Assembly (NCBI RefSeq): GCF_900119495.1
Contig: NZ_LT632435.1
Span: 204,768-245,168, forward strand
Source of the DNA: Arcanobacterium urinimassiliense
GTDB lineage: Bacteria; Actinomycetota; Actinomycetes; Actinomycetales; Actinomycetaceae
Length of the DNA: 40,401 nucleotides
Direction of reading: 5' to 3'
Shown: positions 1 through 7,109 of the stretch, in pieces
Layout of the letters: every line of letters starts with the position of its first letter
Numbering within the stretch: the stretch's first letter is position 1
Made by a program: the position numbers and the translations under genes
Notes under the pieces: model-generated
The model's input: only the letters and a program-made list of their open reading frames with translations
What the model was told of the DNA's origin: nothing
Database searches by the model: none

Positions 1-20
1 TTTACAGCTTCGAGAGACTT

Positions 21-293
21 TTATTTAACAGTTTGGATATGGGCAGGGGCGCTGTCGCTGTCCATTATATCGTCAAGACGATCTAGTGAAGCAGTCAGTA
101 ACGCATTACCTTCTTCAAAAAAGTCTTCGTTAAAATGTTTTTTCCAGAGGGGCATAAAGTCGTCTTCTAGCCAGTCTTCAAAAACTTCTTCGGTCGGTAG
201 CTCGGTCCAGGCGTCGAGGTTTAACCAGGTTTTTGCTTCGTAGTCACTGATGAGATTTTCTAGATTTTCGATATGTTCGTTGCGGTTTGTCAT
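21..293 (-). CDS. Small acidic protein, candidate anti-defence (moron) gene
   Basis: I do not recognise a named family. The 90-residue product is strongly acidic (about 23 Asp/Glu against 6 Lys/Arg by my count) and has no membrane segment or signal peptide. Its middle third carries W-T-x-L-P-T-E-E followed by F-x2-W-L-x3-F-x-P-x-W, which recurs with identical spacing in the 159-residue protein at 833-1312, so the two are paralogues sharing one domain. The ribosome-binding site is AAAGGAAA just upstream. It has its own promoter inside the duplicated segment at 291-414. Position beyond the lysis genes at the prophage edge, tiny size and acidity fit an anti-CRISPR or other DNA-mimic inhibitor, but that role is inference. 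Confidence 0.75.
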   Translation of the reverse strand: MTNRNEHIENLENLISDYEAKTWLNLDAWTELPTEEVFEDWLEDDFMPLWKKHFNEDFFEEGNALLTASLDRLDDIMDSDSAPAHIQTVK

Positions 294-414
294 TTTCTTT
301 CCTTTTCCTTTGGTGTTAGGGGGAAGTTGTTTTCTTCCTTATGTCTATAAGTGTATGTGACATCATGTAACATTGCAAGAGGATAATGCATATATTCTAG
401 TGAAGTAGGTCACA
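291..414 (-). promoter_or_regulatory. Promoter/operator, copy 1 of a 124-bp duplicated segment
   Basis: On the minus strand TTGCAA (373-378) and TACACT (350-355) are separated by exactly 17 bases. The spacer is almost wholly filled by the 19-base near-palindrome ATGTGACATCATGTAACAT (355-373; eight of nine pairs match). A second inverted repeat, GTGA-N6-TCAC, lies upstream at 400-413. The same arrangement recurs at 1310-1433. A protein bound to the palindrome would block RNA polymerase, so this reads as a repressible promoter for the gene at 21-293. The likely ligand is the HTH protein encoded immediately upstream. Confidence 0.7.
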
Positions 415-828
415 TTAACGTTCTTCAACCACGTACTCAACCCGCACCATATATCCGAGCGCGGTAAGCCTAGCGCAAAGCGTAGCAACTTTAGCACTAT
501 GCTCACTCCAAGACATTAATTTCGCGTCTTCTCCCATGCCACGTCGATACGAAGAAGCAGAGCGATAGATAGAAAGCACTATCTCTTCTGGCTCCCCACT
601 ATCTGTTTCTCCGATAAAAGCTTCTGTCTGATCTATACAGTCTTCGATTTCATCTATCCTATCTAGATAAAGTTTTTCGATTTGTGCGGCAGCCTCGGGC
701 GGGATAGGCCAGTAACCGTTCTCCCATCTAGTAATCGTCCTCCGGTCTTTATAGCCTAGCCTTTCGACTAAATCTTCCTGGCCTATTCCAAGAAATTGCC
801 TGTAGGCACGTAATGTAGCTCCATCCAT
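415..828 (-). CDS. HTH regulator resembling Aca2/YdiL-type (anti-CRISPR-associated) proteins
   Basis: A 137-residue protein with an N-terminal helix-turn-helix (about residues 4-45). The recognition segment RRTITRWENGYWPIPPEA keeps the R-x3-W-E-x-G-x3-P pattern of XRE/YdiL-like (DUF1870) regulators. A long helix and a small C-terminal domain follow, which is the layout of the Aca2 autorepressors that control anti-CRISPR operons. It is transcribed behind the acidic gene at 833-1312, with only four bases between stop and start, so the pair is one operon. Likely role: autorepressor binding the palindromes between the -35 and -10 boxes of both promoter copies. HTH function is well supported; the Aca assignment rests on layout and context only. 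Confidence 0.75.
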   Translation of the reverse strand: MDGATLRAYRQFLGIGQEDLVERLGYKDRRTITRWENGYWPIPPEAAAQIEKLYLDRIDEIEDCIDQTEAFIGETDSGEPEEIVLSIYRSASSYRRGMGEDAKLMSWSEHSAKVATLCARLTALGYMVRVEYVVEER

Positions 829-832
829 TCAC

Positions 833-1312
833 TTACTCCTCTACTATTTGGATTTTTTGAGAATCTTGCGCGATATCCGCCTTAAAGGTTTCTACCTTTT
901 GAGCTAAAAGCTCGTTAGTTTCGCCTGCTTCCCATGCGGGGATAAATTCGCGGTAAAGCCAAGTAACGAAAGCTTCTTCAGTCGGTAGAATAGTCCAAGT
1001 TTTTAGGTCGTCGAAATAATCTTCGAGTTCTTCATCTTCGAAAGCAGTTCTTAAATCATCTAGATGTATGTAGCGCTCTTTTACGATTGTCCAAGATTCT
1101 TTAATATCGGCTTTTACTTCTGCCTTAGTCCAGCCTAGTCGGTAGAAGTGTGGAAACTCTTGCGAATTATTAGTACCAGCTATAGCAAGTATCCCGTCCT
1201 CATCATAGAGGTATGTGGTGTAGGTGGTGATTCCTTCGGAGCGGTCGAAGTCCGGCACTATTTCGTAAATATCGCCGTTGTCGATGAATTTTTTATTGAT
1301 GTGTACAAGCAT
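833..1312 (-). CDS. Acidic two-part protein, paralogue of the 90-residue protein; candidate anti-defence protein
   Basis: A 159-residue product with about 35 acidic and 15 basic residues. Residues 1-80 look like a compact beta-rich domain with aromatic strands; residues 85-130 carry the same W-T-x-L-P-T-E-E/F-x2-W-L/F-x-P-x-W module as the protein at 21-293. I recognise no family. It is first in a two-gene operon with the HTH protein at 415-828 and is driven by promoter copy 2 (1310-1433). The ATG follows AAGGAAAAGGAAAG. A small acidic protein paired with an HTH repressor is the classic shape of an acr-aca operon, but target and activity are unknown. Confidence 0.75.
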   Translation of the reverse strand: MLVHINKKFIDNGDIYEIVPDFDRSEGITTYTTYLYDEDGILAIAGTNNSQEFPHFYRLGWTKAEVKADIKESWTIVKERYIHLDDLRTAFEDEELEDYFDDLKTWTILPTEEAFVTWLYREFIPAWEAGETNELLAQKVETFKADIAQDSQKIQIVEE

Positions 1313-1433
1313 TTTCTTTCCTTTTCCTTTGGTGTTAGGGGGAAGTTGTTTTCTTCCTTGTGCATATAAGTATATGCGACATCATGTAACATTGCAAGAG
1401 AATAACGCACACACTTTAGTGAAGTAGGTCACA
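1310..1433 (-). promoter_or_regulatory. Promoter/operator, copy 2 of the 124-bp duplicated segment
   Basis: Minus-strand TTGCAA (1392-1397) and TATACT (1369-1374) are 17 bases apart, close to a consensus sigma-70 promoter. The palindromic core ACATCATGT (1379-1387) lies in the middle of the spacer, as in copy 1, and GTGA-N6-TCAC recurs at 1419-1432. Sequence is conserved from the start codon through the operator, with scattered substitutions concentrated outside the core elements. It drives 833-1312 and 415-828. Confidence 0.75.
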
Positions 1434-1455
1434 TAGTGTTTTAAGCATAAAAATA

Positions 1456-1500
1456 GTGCCCTACTAGCCACACCTATAGAAGGCGCAGCCAGTAGGGCAC
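1456..1500 (-). terminator. Terminator at the end of the lysis operon
   Basis: Perfect 10-base stem GTGCCCTACT/AGTAGGGCAC (1456-1465 with 1491-1500), followed on the minus strand by TATTTTTATG. It separates the late operon from the promoter of the acidic-protein cassette. The plus strand also has a T-rich run within reach, so it may act in both directions. Confidence 0.8.
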
Positions 1501-1507
1501 AAAAATT

Positions 1508-1849
1508 TTATTCAGCTAAATGCTTCGGCTCACGCTCTAGGCTAGCCATTTCTAGCTCTGCTAGGTTATCGCTGATGGTAGGAATAAAATCGGGTGCTAC
1601 ACTTTCCGGCTCTCCGGCAGTAGTTTTCATATCATACAAACCAGCAGCAGAAAGACCCAGAATAATGCCTTGCACGGCTGCTTGATACCAGCCGAAACTG
1701 CCAAGCGCGTACTGTGCTATAGCCAGCCCTACACCAAGCAACACAGCCAATAAGGCTGCCCATTTACCTTTCACACCAAGCGACTTACCCAAATTAACCA
1801 ACGCCAACACAGCAGGGATAGAAGCTAAAGAAACAATAGTAGTACTCAT
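1508..1849 (-). CDS. Putative holin
   Basis: A 113-residue protein with an N-terminal hydrophobic helix, a second around residues 30-50 after a short basic turn (GVKGKW), and a third amphipathic stretch around 57-72. The soluble tail is acidic. It sits three bases downstream of the endolysin gene and ends the late operon, where phages usually place the holin that permeabilises the membrane to release the amidase. Sequence alone does not identify a holin family, so the call rests on topology and position. Confidence 0.65.
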   Translation of the reverse strand: MSTTIVSLASIPAVLALVNLGKSLGVKGKWAALLAVLLGVGLAIAQYALGSFGWYQAAVQGIILGLSAAGLYDMKTTAGEPESVAPDFIPTISDNLAELEMASLEREPKHLAE

Positions 1850-1852
1850 ACT

Positions 1853-2080
1853 CTATGCTCCCTTCCGTACCTGCTCACAGCGTGCCTGCAACACGGCAGC
1901 GTGAGCTTCAGTAACTTCCGCCCACGAAGGCGTATCAAACGCTATCGCAAGAGGATTATTATACGAGGCTAGGAACTTGTTTCCGTTAGAATGAGCTGCC
2001 CAGAACCCGCTAGAAGTGTTGAGGATAGCGCATTTCACGCTACCATCGCTAGCTTTCCAATAAATACCAACATTTCGCAT
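1853..2080 (-). other. Possible internal translation start giving a free 75-residue wall-binding domain
   Basis: In-frame ATG at 2078-2080 (Met170 of the endolysin) is preceded by AGAAGGAAG followed by six A residues, a well-placed ribosome-binding site. It falls exactly at the start of the C-terminal domain after the linker. Several phage endolysins are known to make an extra binding-domain chain this way. Here it is a prediction from sequence. Confidence 0.45.
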
Positions 2081-2587
2081 TTTTTTCTTCCTTCTATCTT
2101 CCCCACCCGCACCAGTGTTTTGTGTAGGTGTAGACTTTCCGTTTCTTATTTCTTCCGCCCGTTTATCGAGCCAACCGAGCTTCGATTCCCACCGACCCGG
2201 ACAAGCAGTATTGAAAAACCGTTTATGCGGTGAGAGAGGCAAATAGCCGTAAGTTTTCCGTAAATCAGCTATTAGTTCCGCCACCGTTTCCATATCCGCT
2301 CTAGAACATTCTGGACGGCACTCAATACCTATCTGGCGCAAGTTTGCTGCCCAAGTCCCGGCATGATAGGCAGTATTTTCCGGCGAAATAATACAAGTTA
2401 CGCGCCCGCCCGATACAACATAATGCGCGGAAGTTTTTCCGCCTGGACGGCAGAGAAAGCGTATTACATCGTCATGGTATTGCCCGTCATAGCCCCAATG
2501 GTGAATAGTTATACCTTGGATACGGTTGCCTTCCCGGCCAGGCTCATAGTTCGGTGAATCGTACTGCGTTTCATACCTATACGCCAT
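1853..2587 (-). CDS. Endolysin, N-acetylmuramoyl-L-alanine amidase (Amidase_2)
   Basis: A 244-residue lysin that would cut the bond between muramic acid and L-alanine in the host wall. The amidase domain spans about residues 5-140, with the zinc-binding pattern H29/H30 in TIHHWGY, H121 in SPHKRF and C129 in TACPG. A linker rich in Thr, Gly and charged residues (150-169) leads to a C-terminal domain of about 75 residues, probably wall-binding. The start at 2587 is chosen because AAAGGAGGG precedes it at good spacing; an ATG 11 codons upstream has no such site. A second ribosome-binding site inside the gene precedes Met170. No signal peptide is visible, so release needs a holin. Confidence 0.92.
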   Translation of the reverse strand: MAYRYETQYDSPNYEPGREGNRIQGITIHHWGYDGQYHDDVIRFLCRPGGKTSAHYVVSGGRVTCIISPENTAYHAGTWAANLRQIGIECRPECSRADMETVAELIADLRKTYGYLPLSPHKRFFNTACPGRWESKLGWLDKRAEEIRNGKSTPTQNTGAGGEDRRKKKMRNVGIYWKASDGSVKCAILNTSSGFWAAHSNGNKFLASYNNPLAIAFDTPSWAEVTEAHAAVLQARCEQVRKGA

Positions 2588-2615
2588 AAACACCCTCCTT
2601 TCGGGTATTAAAAAA

Positions 2616-2636
2616 GCCACCCCCTAGAGGAGCGGC
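2616..2636 (-). terminator. Terminator or attenuator ahead of the endolysin gene
   Basis: Minus-strand stem GCCGCTCC/GGGGTGGC with two G-U pairs, a five-base loop and a run of six T. It lies between the tail-end membrane protein gene and the endolysin. Lysis genes would then depend on partial read-through or antitermination. Confidence 0.7.
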
Positions 2637-2657
2637 AATAAACATATTTTCTAATAG

Positions 2658-3014
2658 CTAGTTTTGGTGAGAAATCGTAGACGTGAGACTATCCATTTTT
2701 TGCCCGATACTCTCCACCTGCGCAGAAATCTGGCTCTGACCAGCCTTTAACTCTTTAATCTCCCTATCGTGCCCATCCACACGTGAGGTTAACAGCCCGC
2801 GTATTTCGTGCGTGGATTCTCGCTCTGATTCCCGATATTTTCGCTCCGCCTTAAACGCCTCAACCAACCATTCCACCTGGTCTTTCAGGCTCCCGCCATG
2901 ATCTGGGGAGAGTTCCTGCATGGTTTGTTTCGAGCGTTTCAGTAGGGCTGCGAGCGCGGTAATAATCGCTGCGATGCCTACGCCGCCGCCGAGTGCAATA
3001 ATTACTTCTGTCAT
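2658..3014 (-). CDS. Membrane-anchored coiled-coil protein (DUF2746-like)
   Basis: 118 residues: one N-terminal transmembrane helix (about 4-24, GGGVGIAAIITALAALL), a basic stop, then a long charged coiled coil to the end. The layout matches DUF2746-type proteins encoded near the lysis genes of many actinophages. The role is unproven; a holin-accessory or antiholin-like function is plausible because it lies directly upstream of the endolysin. GAGG is found upstream of the ATG. Confidence 0.65.
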   Translation of the reverse strand: MTEVIIALGGGVGIAAIITALAALLKRSKQTMQELSPDHGGSLKDQVEWLVEAFKAERKYRESERESTHEIRGLLTSRVDGHDREIKELKAGQSQISAQVESIGQKMDSLTSTISHQN

Positions 3015-3019
3015 AGTTT

Positions 3020-3334
3020 TTATATTCCTCTCGATTCGGTCTGTACTTCAGCGTCCGTCTTTGTAGGCGGATTGAGTATAGCCAGCACAGCAGTCTTAAT
3101 CATCGCGTCGGATATGACGTTTTCGTCGTATCCTAGCCGGGAATGATACGGCTGGGTTGTTTTAGTTTTTTCCCATTTTTTTACGATTTCTTCACTCGAA
3201 GCAAGCTTTAGCCCCTGCCGAAAATACCAGGACTCGGGAGCCTCACCAGTATCTAAGTAGGCTGTAAGAGCAACAAAAACACGATTTCTGAAGTCTATAT
3301 TTTCGTATATTTCATAGGCGGTCGCGTAGGCCAT
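3020..3334 (-). CDS. Small tail-region protein, unknown function
   Basis: 104 residues, no recognised domain, predicted mostly helical, with a motif PESWYFRQGLKLASSEEIVKKW. The start at 3334 is preferred because AAAGGAAAA lies just upstream and it removes an overlap with the preceding gene, which ends at 3349. It sits between tail-tip genes and the membrane protein at 2658, where actinophages often carry small tail-associated proteins. Confidence 0.6.
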   Translation of the reverse strand: MAYATAYEIYENIDFRNRVFVALTAYLDTGEAPESWYFRQGLKLASSEEIVKKWEKTKTTQPYHSRLGYDENVISDAMIKTAVLAILNPPTKTDAEVQTESRGI

Positions 3335-3348
3335 AGGTTTTCCTTTCG

Positions 3349-3888
3349 TTAGGATTGTTTGACGAGCTGCCACTGCAGGGATTCAATAGCAGGAGCATTA
3401 TGCTTGTAATTCAATAAGCGCACTTGTGTATTGTTTCCGGTGGGTTGCCCTGTTTGGGCTAGTGTGAAGCCGCCTGTTTTCAAAATACTGTAGGCGAAGC
3501 CGTACCCGGCGGGAGGCTTGTATGGCAGGGGCATATATAGGGTGGTTGCTACCCAGTCGGAGCCGGAGTATCCCCACCGGTATGATGGGCAGGGTTGGAT
3601 GCCGCTAGCTTGGTACCAGTGGCCTTGAATACGCAAAGAATTCTCTGGTATGACCTGCCCTGTTGGTGTTTTTACTCCAATAATGCAGGCTTTCCGGGCA
3701 GAAATATGGATGCGTACCCTATCTCCTACCTGGAGGGGGCAAAGCACATCCGGGTCAGTTAAGAGCGGTTTATTGTCGCCGTCGACTTGTACGGCTAGAG
3801 GGGTCAGGGCGGTTACTGTTCCCCACCGCCACGCATCCTGCTCCACCGGAGGTTTCAATAGTGTTGTGAGTGGGTTGTTGTCTAGCAT
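3349..3888 (-). CDS. Minor tail protein with N-terminal OB-like domain
   Basis: 179 residues. Residues 20-75 contain PLAVQVDGDNKPLL...CPLQVGDRVRIHISARKACIIG, a pattern of short strands typical of the OB-like domains of tail-tip proteins. The C-terminal half is rich in aromatic residues and short strands, as in a receptor-facing domain. It follows the 347-residue tail protein by three bases and is part of the tail-tip block. Exact role not determined. Confidence 0.6.
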   Translation of the reverse strand: MLDNNPLTTLLKPPVEQDAWRWGTVTALTPLAVQVDGDNKPLLTDPDVLCPLQVGDRVRIHISARKACIIGVKTPTGQVIPENSLRIQGHWYQASGIQPCPSYRWGYSGSDWVATTLYMPLPYKPPAGYGFAYSILKTGGFTLAQTGQPTGNNTQVRLLNYKHNAPAIESLQWQLVKQS

Positions 3889-3891
3889 TTT

Positions 3892-4935
3892 TTATACTCC
3901 TACCTGCCTAGATGTAACCTGCAGTAGCGCGCCGGGGGTGCAGTCGAGGCTCAAATTTTCTACCACCTCTAGGCCATCGTTCTCACCTCGCACCACAGCG
4001 TTTAGATCCAGTGGCGTGTAGAGCATTTCGCGCTTATATACTTTCCCGCTCACCCCGGTCTGTAAAAGCCGCTGTGCGTAAGCGTCCAGTACTGCCTGCG
4101 AAGTAACCTCAACATTCTGTTCGCTACGGGTTATCCAGCGGTGTTGCCGCTGATACGAGTAAGGCGATTCAGGGTTCTCGTTTCTTGCTATCGCTATCAT
4201 GCCCGGCTTATCCCCTGTAGAAGTGGAGTGGCAAATAACCTCATTAGGTCGCAGTATTTCTTCATCCCACGCTAACCCCGGAAGATGCCTTTTATGCAGC
4301 TCGTTATCTTTGAAAGTGTAGACAACCGGGCGTCTTTCCGGTGGCGCATACTTGCTACACCGGAGCCGGCCTAAACTATCGGTGTAGATGGCGAAAAAGC
4401 CGCCCGCCCGTAGCAGCTCATTCACTATTTTTAGTCTAGTGGTGCCCGGTTCGAAAGTGAGTGGAGAGCGCAGCCGTTCCATCCCTGCATCCGGGTCAAC
4501 AATCACCTGCAAGGCAGCAACCTCACTGCACAACTGTTGGACTTGTGCTATGACGTCGGTGCCGGCTGGGATAGTGAGGGTTTGTGCGGTTGCAGAATCA
4601 GCAAGGAAAGAAGTCAAGTCATAAAACTGTAGCTGCTGGGTGGTGTCGTTTTCGCTTCCCCCATCCTGATTTTTTGTACTGGTTACTGCGAAAACACCTA
4701 GCGAAGAAACCACCGGAGCCTCCGGGTTTGTTAGGTCTACGCGTTTTACTTGTATCCGGTAGTCATTCCAAGCAGTAGAGGTAATACTGGTTTCGGTTAT
4801 GGTTGTTTCGCCTGACCAGCGGATTTGCGCGTTCACGTTTCCGGTTATTCGTCCGCCGGTAGCCGCTAGTTTCCGGATAGGCTGCAAATATAAATCGAGC
4901 AACCAAAATTCATAATCCTCCACCAACACGCTCAT
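3892..4935 (-). CDS. Minor tail protein, siphophage tail-hub type
   Basis: 347 residues. It begins MSVLVEDYEFWLLDLYLQPI and includes repeated beta-rich segments, with INELL-type helices near residue 175 (RLKIVNELLRAGGFF), as in gp27-like hub proteins of siphophage tail tips. It lies between the long FN3-bearing minor tail protein and smaller tip proteins, two bases after the former. Likely structural in the distal tail. The hub assignment is by gene order and fold resemblance rather than by a diagnostic motif. Confidence 0.65.
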   Translation of the reverse strand: MSVLVEDYEFWLLDLYLQPIRKLAATGGRITGNVNAQIRWSGETTITETSITSTAWNDYRIQVKRVDLTNPEAPVVSSLGVFAVTSTKNQDGGSENDTTQQLQFYDLTSFLADSATAQTLTIPAGTDVIAQVQQLCSEVAALQVIVDPDAGMERLRSPLTFEPGTTRLKIVNELLRAGGFFAIYTDSLGRLRCSKYAPPERRPVVYTFKDNELHKRHLPGLAWDEEILRPNEVICHSTSTGDKPGMIAIARNENPESPYSYQRQHRWITRSEQNVEVTSQAVLDAYAQRLLQTGVSGKVYKREMLYTPLDLNAVVRGENDGLEVVENLSLDCTPGALLQVTSRQVGV

Positions 4936-4937
4936 TT

Positions 4938-7106
4938 TTATTGCTCCTCGTTTTTAGTTTCAGTGTGGGTAAGCGACACAGTGTATCCGCCCCAGATTTC
5001 CCGAACATACGAAACATCAGAAACCACACCAAAACGCACCTGATCGTCTACCGTCCGGAGAGCAACCACCCCCGGATATGCCGCTAAAGCGCGGATAGCT
5101 TCAAGCTGTTTTTGTACATCTGGTTCGGAGGTTTTTTGCGGAATCAACATACCCCGCAACTGCTGTACACGTGAGTGTGCTTTGCCGCGCACCACCGTCG
5201 GCAGGCTATCTCCAGCCAGTACGTAGGTTTTATCTGTATAGAACCCGTGCCTAGTATCCATGCTTGGGTTGTAGCGTAGCTGGCTGAAAGACTGCCAGCC
5301 TGCACCCCAATTGAAGAAAATACCCTTCAACGGGCATTCCTCTAGCTCTAAAGGTGTAGAGAAAGACCGGGTAGATAGCTGCCGACTCACTGCCACCGCC
5401 CGATATTTCACCGACCCCATAGTAGGGGGAAGATAATCGGTGAAAATGTTTGCTTCCTGCCCGGCAGTTAGAGACCCTACTGTTATCCAGCCTTTCGTAC
5501 TGTCCCAGCGTTGGATAAGATTCTCATCCACACTGACGCCCCCAGCCGGATTAACTACTTTAAGGTTTATGGAGGCGTTTTCACTCCAGGAAGCAGTAAG
5601 CGACGGTATCAGGGGTGCTGCGTATTCTACCGTGAAAGTCGAAGTAGCGGGGATGGAGTCTACGCGGGAAGAAATAACCGCCTCTAGGTTTACCGTGGTT
5701 TTGTTGGGTAGGTCGGTGATTTCCCACTTTATCGCCGGCGTACCATAGCCCGAACCAGTTTTAGCAAACTTCCCATCACTACTTTTTGCTTCTATTTTCC
5801 ACCGTGCCGGCTCATCCACATCCGAAAGCAAAACCACCATCGTGGAAGCTTTATCTATTTTACTTCCCTGCCCCGGATACAAAATACGCAGCGAAGGCCG
5901 GTCAACAATCTCTAAAACCTGCAAAGGAGAATAAGGCGAAAACGTCTCATGCCCGCCCTGCGTGCAAACCTGCCATTCTAACCGTGTGCCATCTGTGAAG
6001 CTTTTATTTAAAACGTAGCTACTGCTAGAGGTCTGCTGGTTTATGGCTGTCCAGGTGCCGCCGTTAGTGCGGTACCGGATAGAAAAACGCCGCTGCTCCG
6101 TACCGTCTACCGGTTGGTGTGACCATTCGAATTTTACCGGCTCACCCGCCGGGTAATACCCGCCCGTAGGCGCAACAACCAACGGAGCATTCGGGGCAGC
6201 CAGTAAAAGCACACTGTTAGATTCGGCCAGTTCGGATTTCAGCCCGTTCTCGGTTATAGCCTGAATCTGATACTTATGCGGCTTGGTCGGGGTAGGGGCT
6301 TGGATAAGCCAGTTGGTGGCGCTAGCAGGAATATCTCCCGCTATCAGAGTGCTGCCTTCAAAAATACTGTAGGAAAGCGCCGTATTGTTGTTAGGATTCC
6401 GCCACGATAGCTCAATATCGCTACCGGATCTAGTGGCCTGCACGTTAGCCGGGGCAAACGGAGCTGTGTCCACCCAGTTCGACATGGTAGCGCCGAATAG
6501 TTTCAGGTTTTGTGCGTTCACCTGGAAAACAGTGTACTGATAGCGCTCGCCCGGCAGTACGCCGGTGTCGGTGATGCTGTAGCTGGCAGCGGTGGCGGGT
6601 GCTACTACCCGGAAGCCTTCCCAGGCACCATTTTCTTTCCGCCGGTCGATATTGAAATGCCCAACCTGCACCCCGCCTGTAGTGTTCCGGTTCCACGATA
6701 GGACGACGCGCCCGTCGGCATATTTCGCGGTAACGTTAGTAGGCCCGGGCATGTTGCTAGGTGCCCTGGGTGCGACTTTAAAGGTTACTTCTGCGCCTGG
6801 CACACTGTAATGGAAACCGGAGATGGAGGCGGTTATCCGGCCGCCGGATTCTACACCGGCCTGGCGGGTAAATTTTTTGTCTTCCACCCACAGCCGTTGC
6901 ACATCCCCGCCAGCCACCACCGGAGTAGAGCCATTAAAAGTAAAACTGCCGGATACGTGTGTCTGCACCGAAGCGTTCCATGTAGCCGAAGTCTTCTGCA
7001 AAAAAACTTCGCCCCGCCACACTTCCTCAGTAGCCGACTGCGACAGGCGCGTAGCCTGCACACCAAGACGATACGCGCCATTAGCGGCACCCCACACTAT
7101 AGCCAT
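4938..7106 (-). CDS. Minor tail protein with fibronectin type III domains
   Basis: 722 residues, immediately after the tape measure gene. At least two FN3-like modules are visible (about residues 115-215 and 215-305, with signatures such as GRVVLSWNRN and DIELSWRNPN), then further Ig-like repeats to about 570. The C-terminal 150 residues form a different domain (FNWGAGWQSFSQLRYNPS onward) that may attach it to the tail tip. FN3 modules on phage tails usually help bind cell-surface carbohydrate, so it probably aids host adsorption. Confidence 0.75.
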   Translation of the reverse strand: MAIVWGAANGAYRLGVQATRLSQSATEEVWRGEVFLQKTSATWNASVQTHVSGSFTFNGSTPVVAGGDVQRLWVEDKKFTRQAGVESGGRITASISGFHYSVPGAEVTFKVAPRAPSNMPGPTNVTAKYADGRVVLSWNRNTTGGVQVGHFNIDRRKENGAWEGFRVVAPATAASYSITDTGVLPGERYQYTVFQVNAQNLKLFGATMSNWVDTAPFAPANVQATRSGSDIELSWRNPNNNTALSYSIFEGSTLIAGDIPASATNWLIQAPTPTKPHKYQIQAITENGLKSELAESNSVLLLAAPNAPLVVAPTGGYYPAGEPVKFEWSHQPVDGTEQRRFSIRYRTNGGTWTAINQQTSSSSYVLNKSFTDGTRLEWQVCTQGGHETFSPYSPLQVLEIVDRPSLRILYPGQGSKIDKASTMVVLLSDVDEPARWKIEAKSSDGKFAKTGSGYGTPAIKWEITDLPNKTTVNLEAVISSRVDSIPATSTFTVEYAAPLIPSLTASWSENASINLKVVNPAGGVSVDENLIQRWDSTKGWITVGSLTAGQEANIFTDYLPPTMGSVKYRAVAVSRQLSTRSFSTPLELEECPLKGIFFNWGAGWQSFSQLRYNPSMDTRHGFYTDKTYVLAGDSLPTVVRGKAHSRVQQLRGMLIPQKTSEPDVQKQLEAIRALAAYPGVVALRTVDDQVRFGVVSDVSYVREIWGGYTVSLTHTETKNEEQ

Positions 7107-7109
7107 TCT

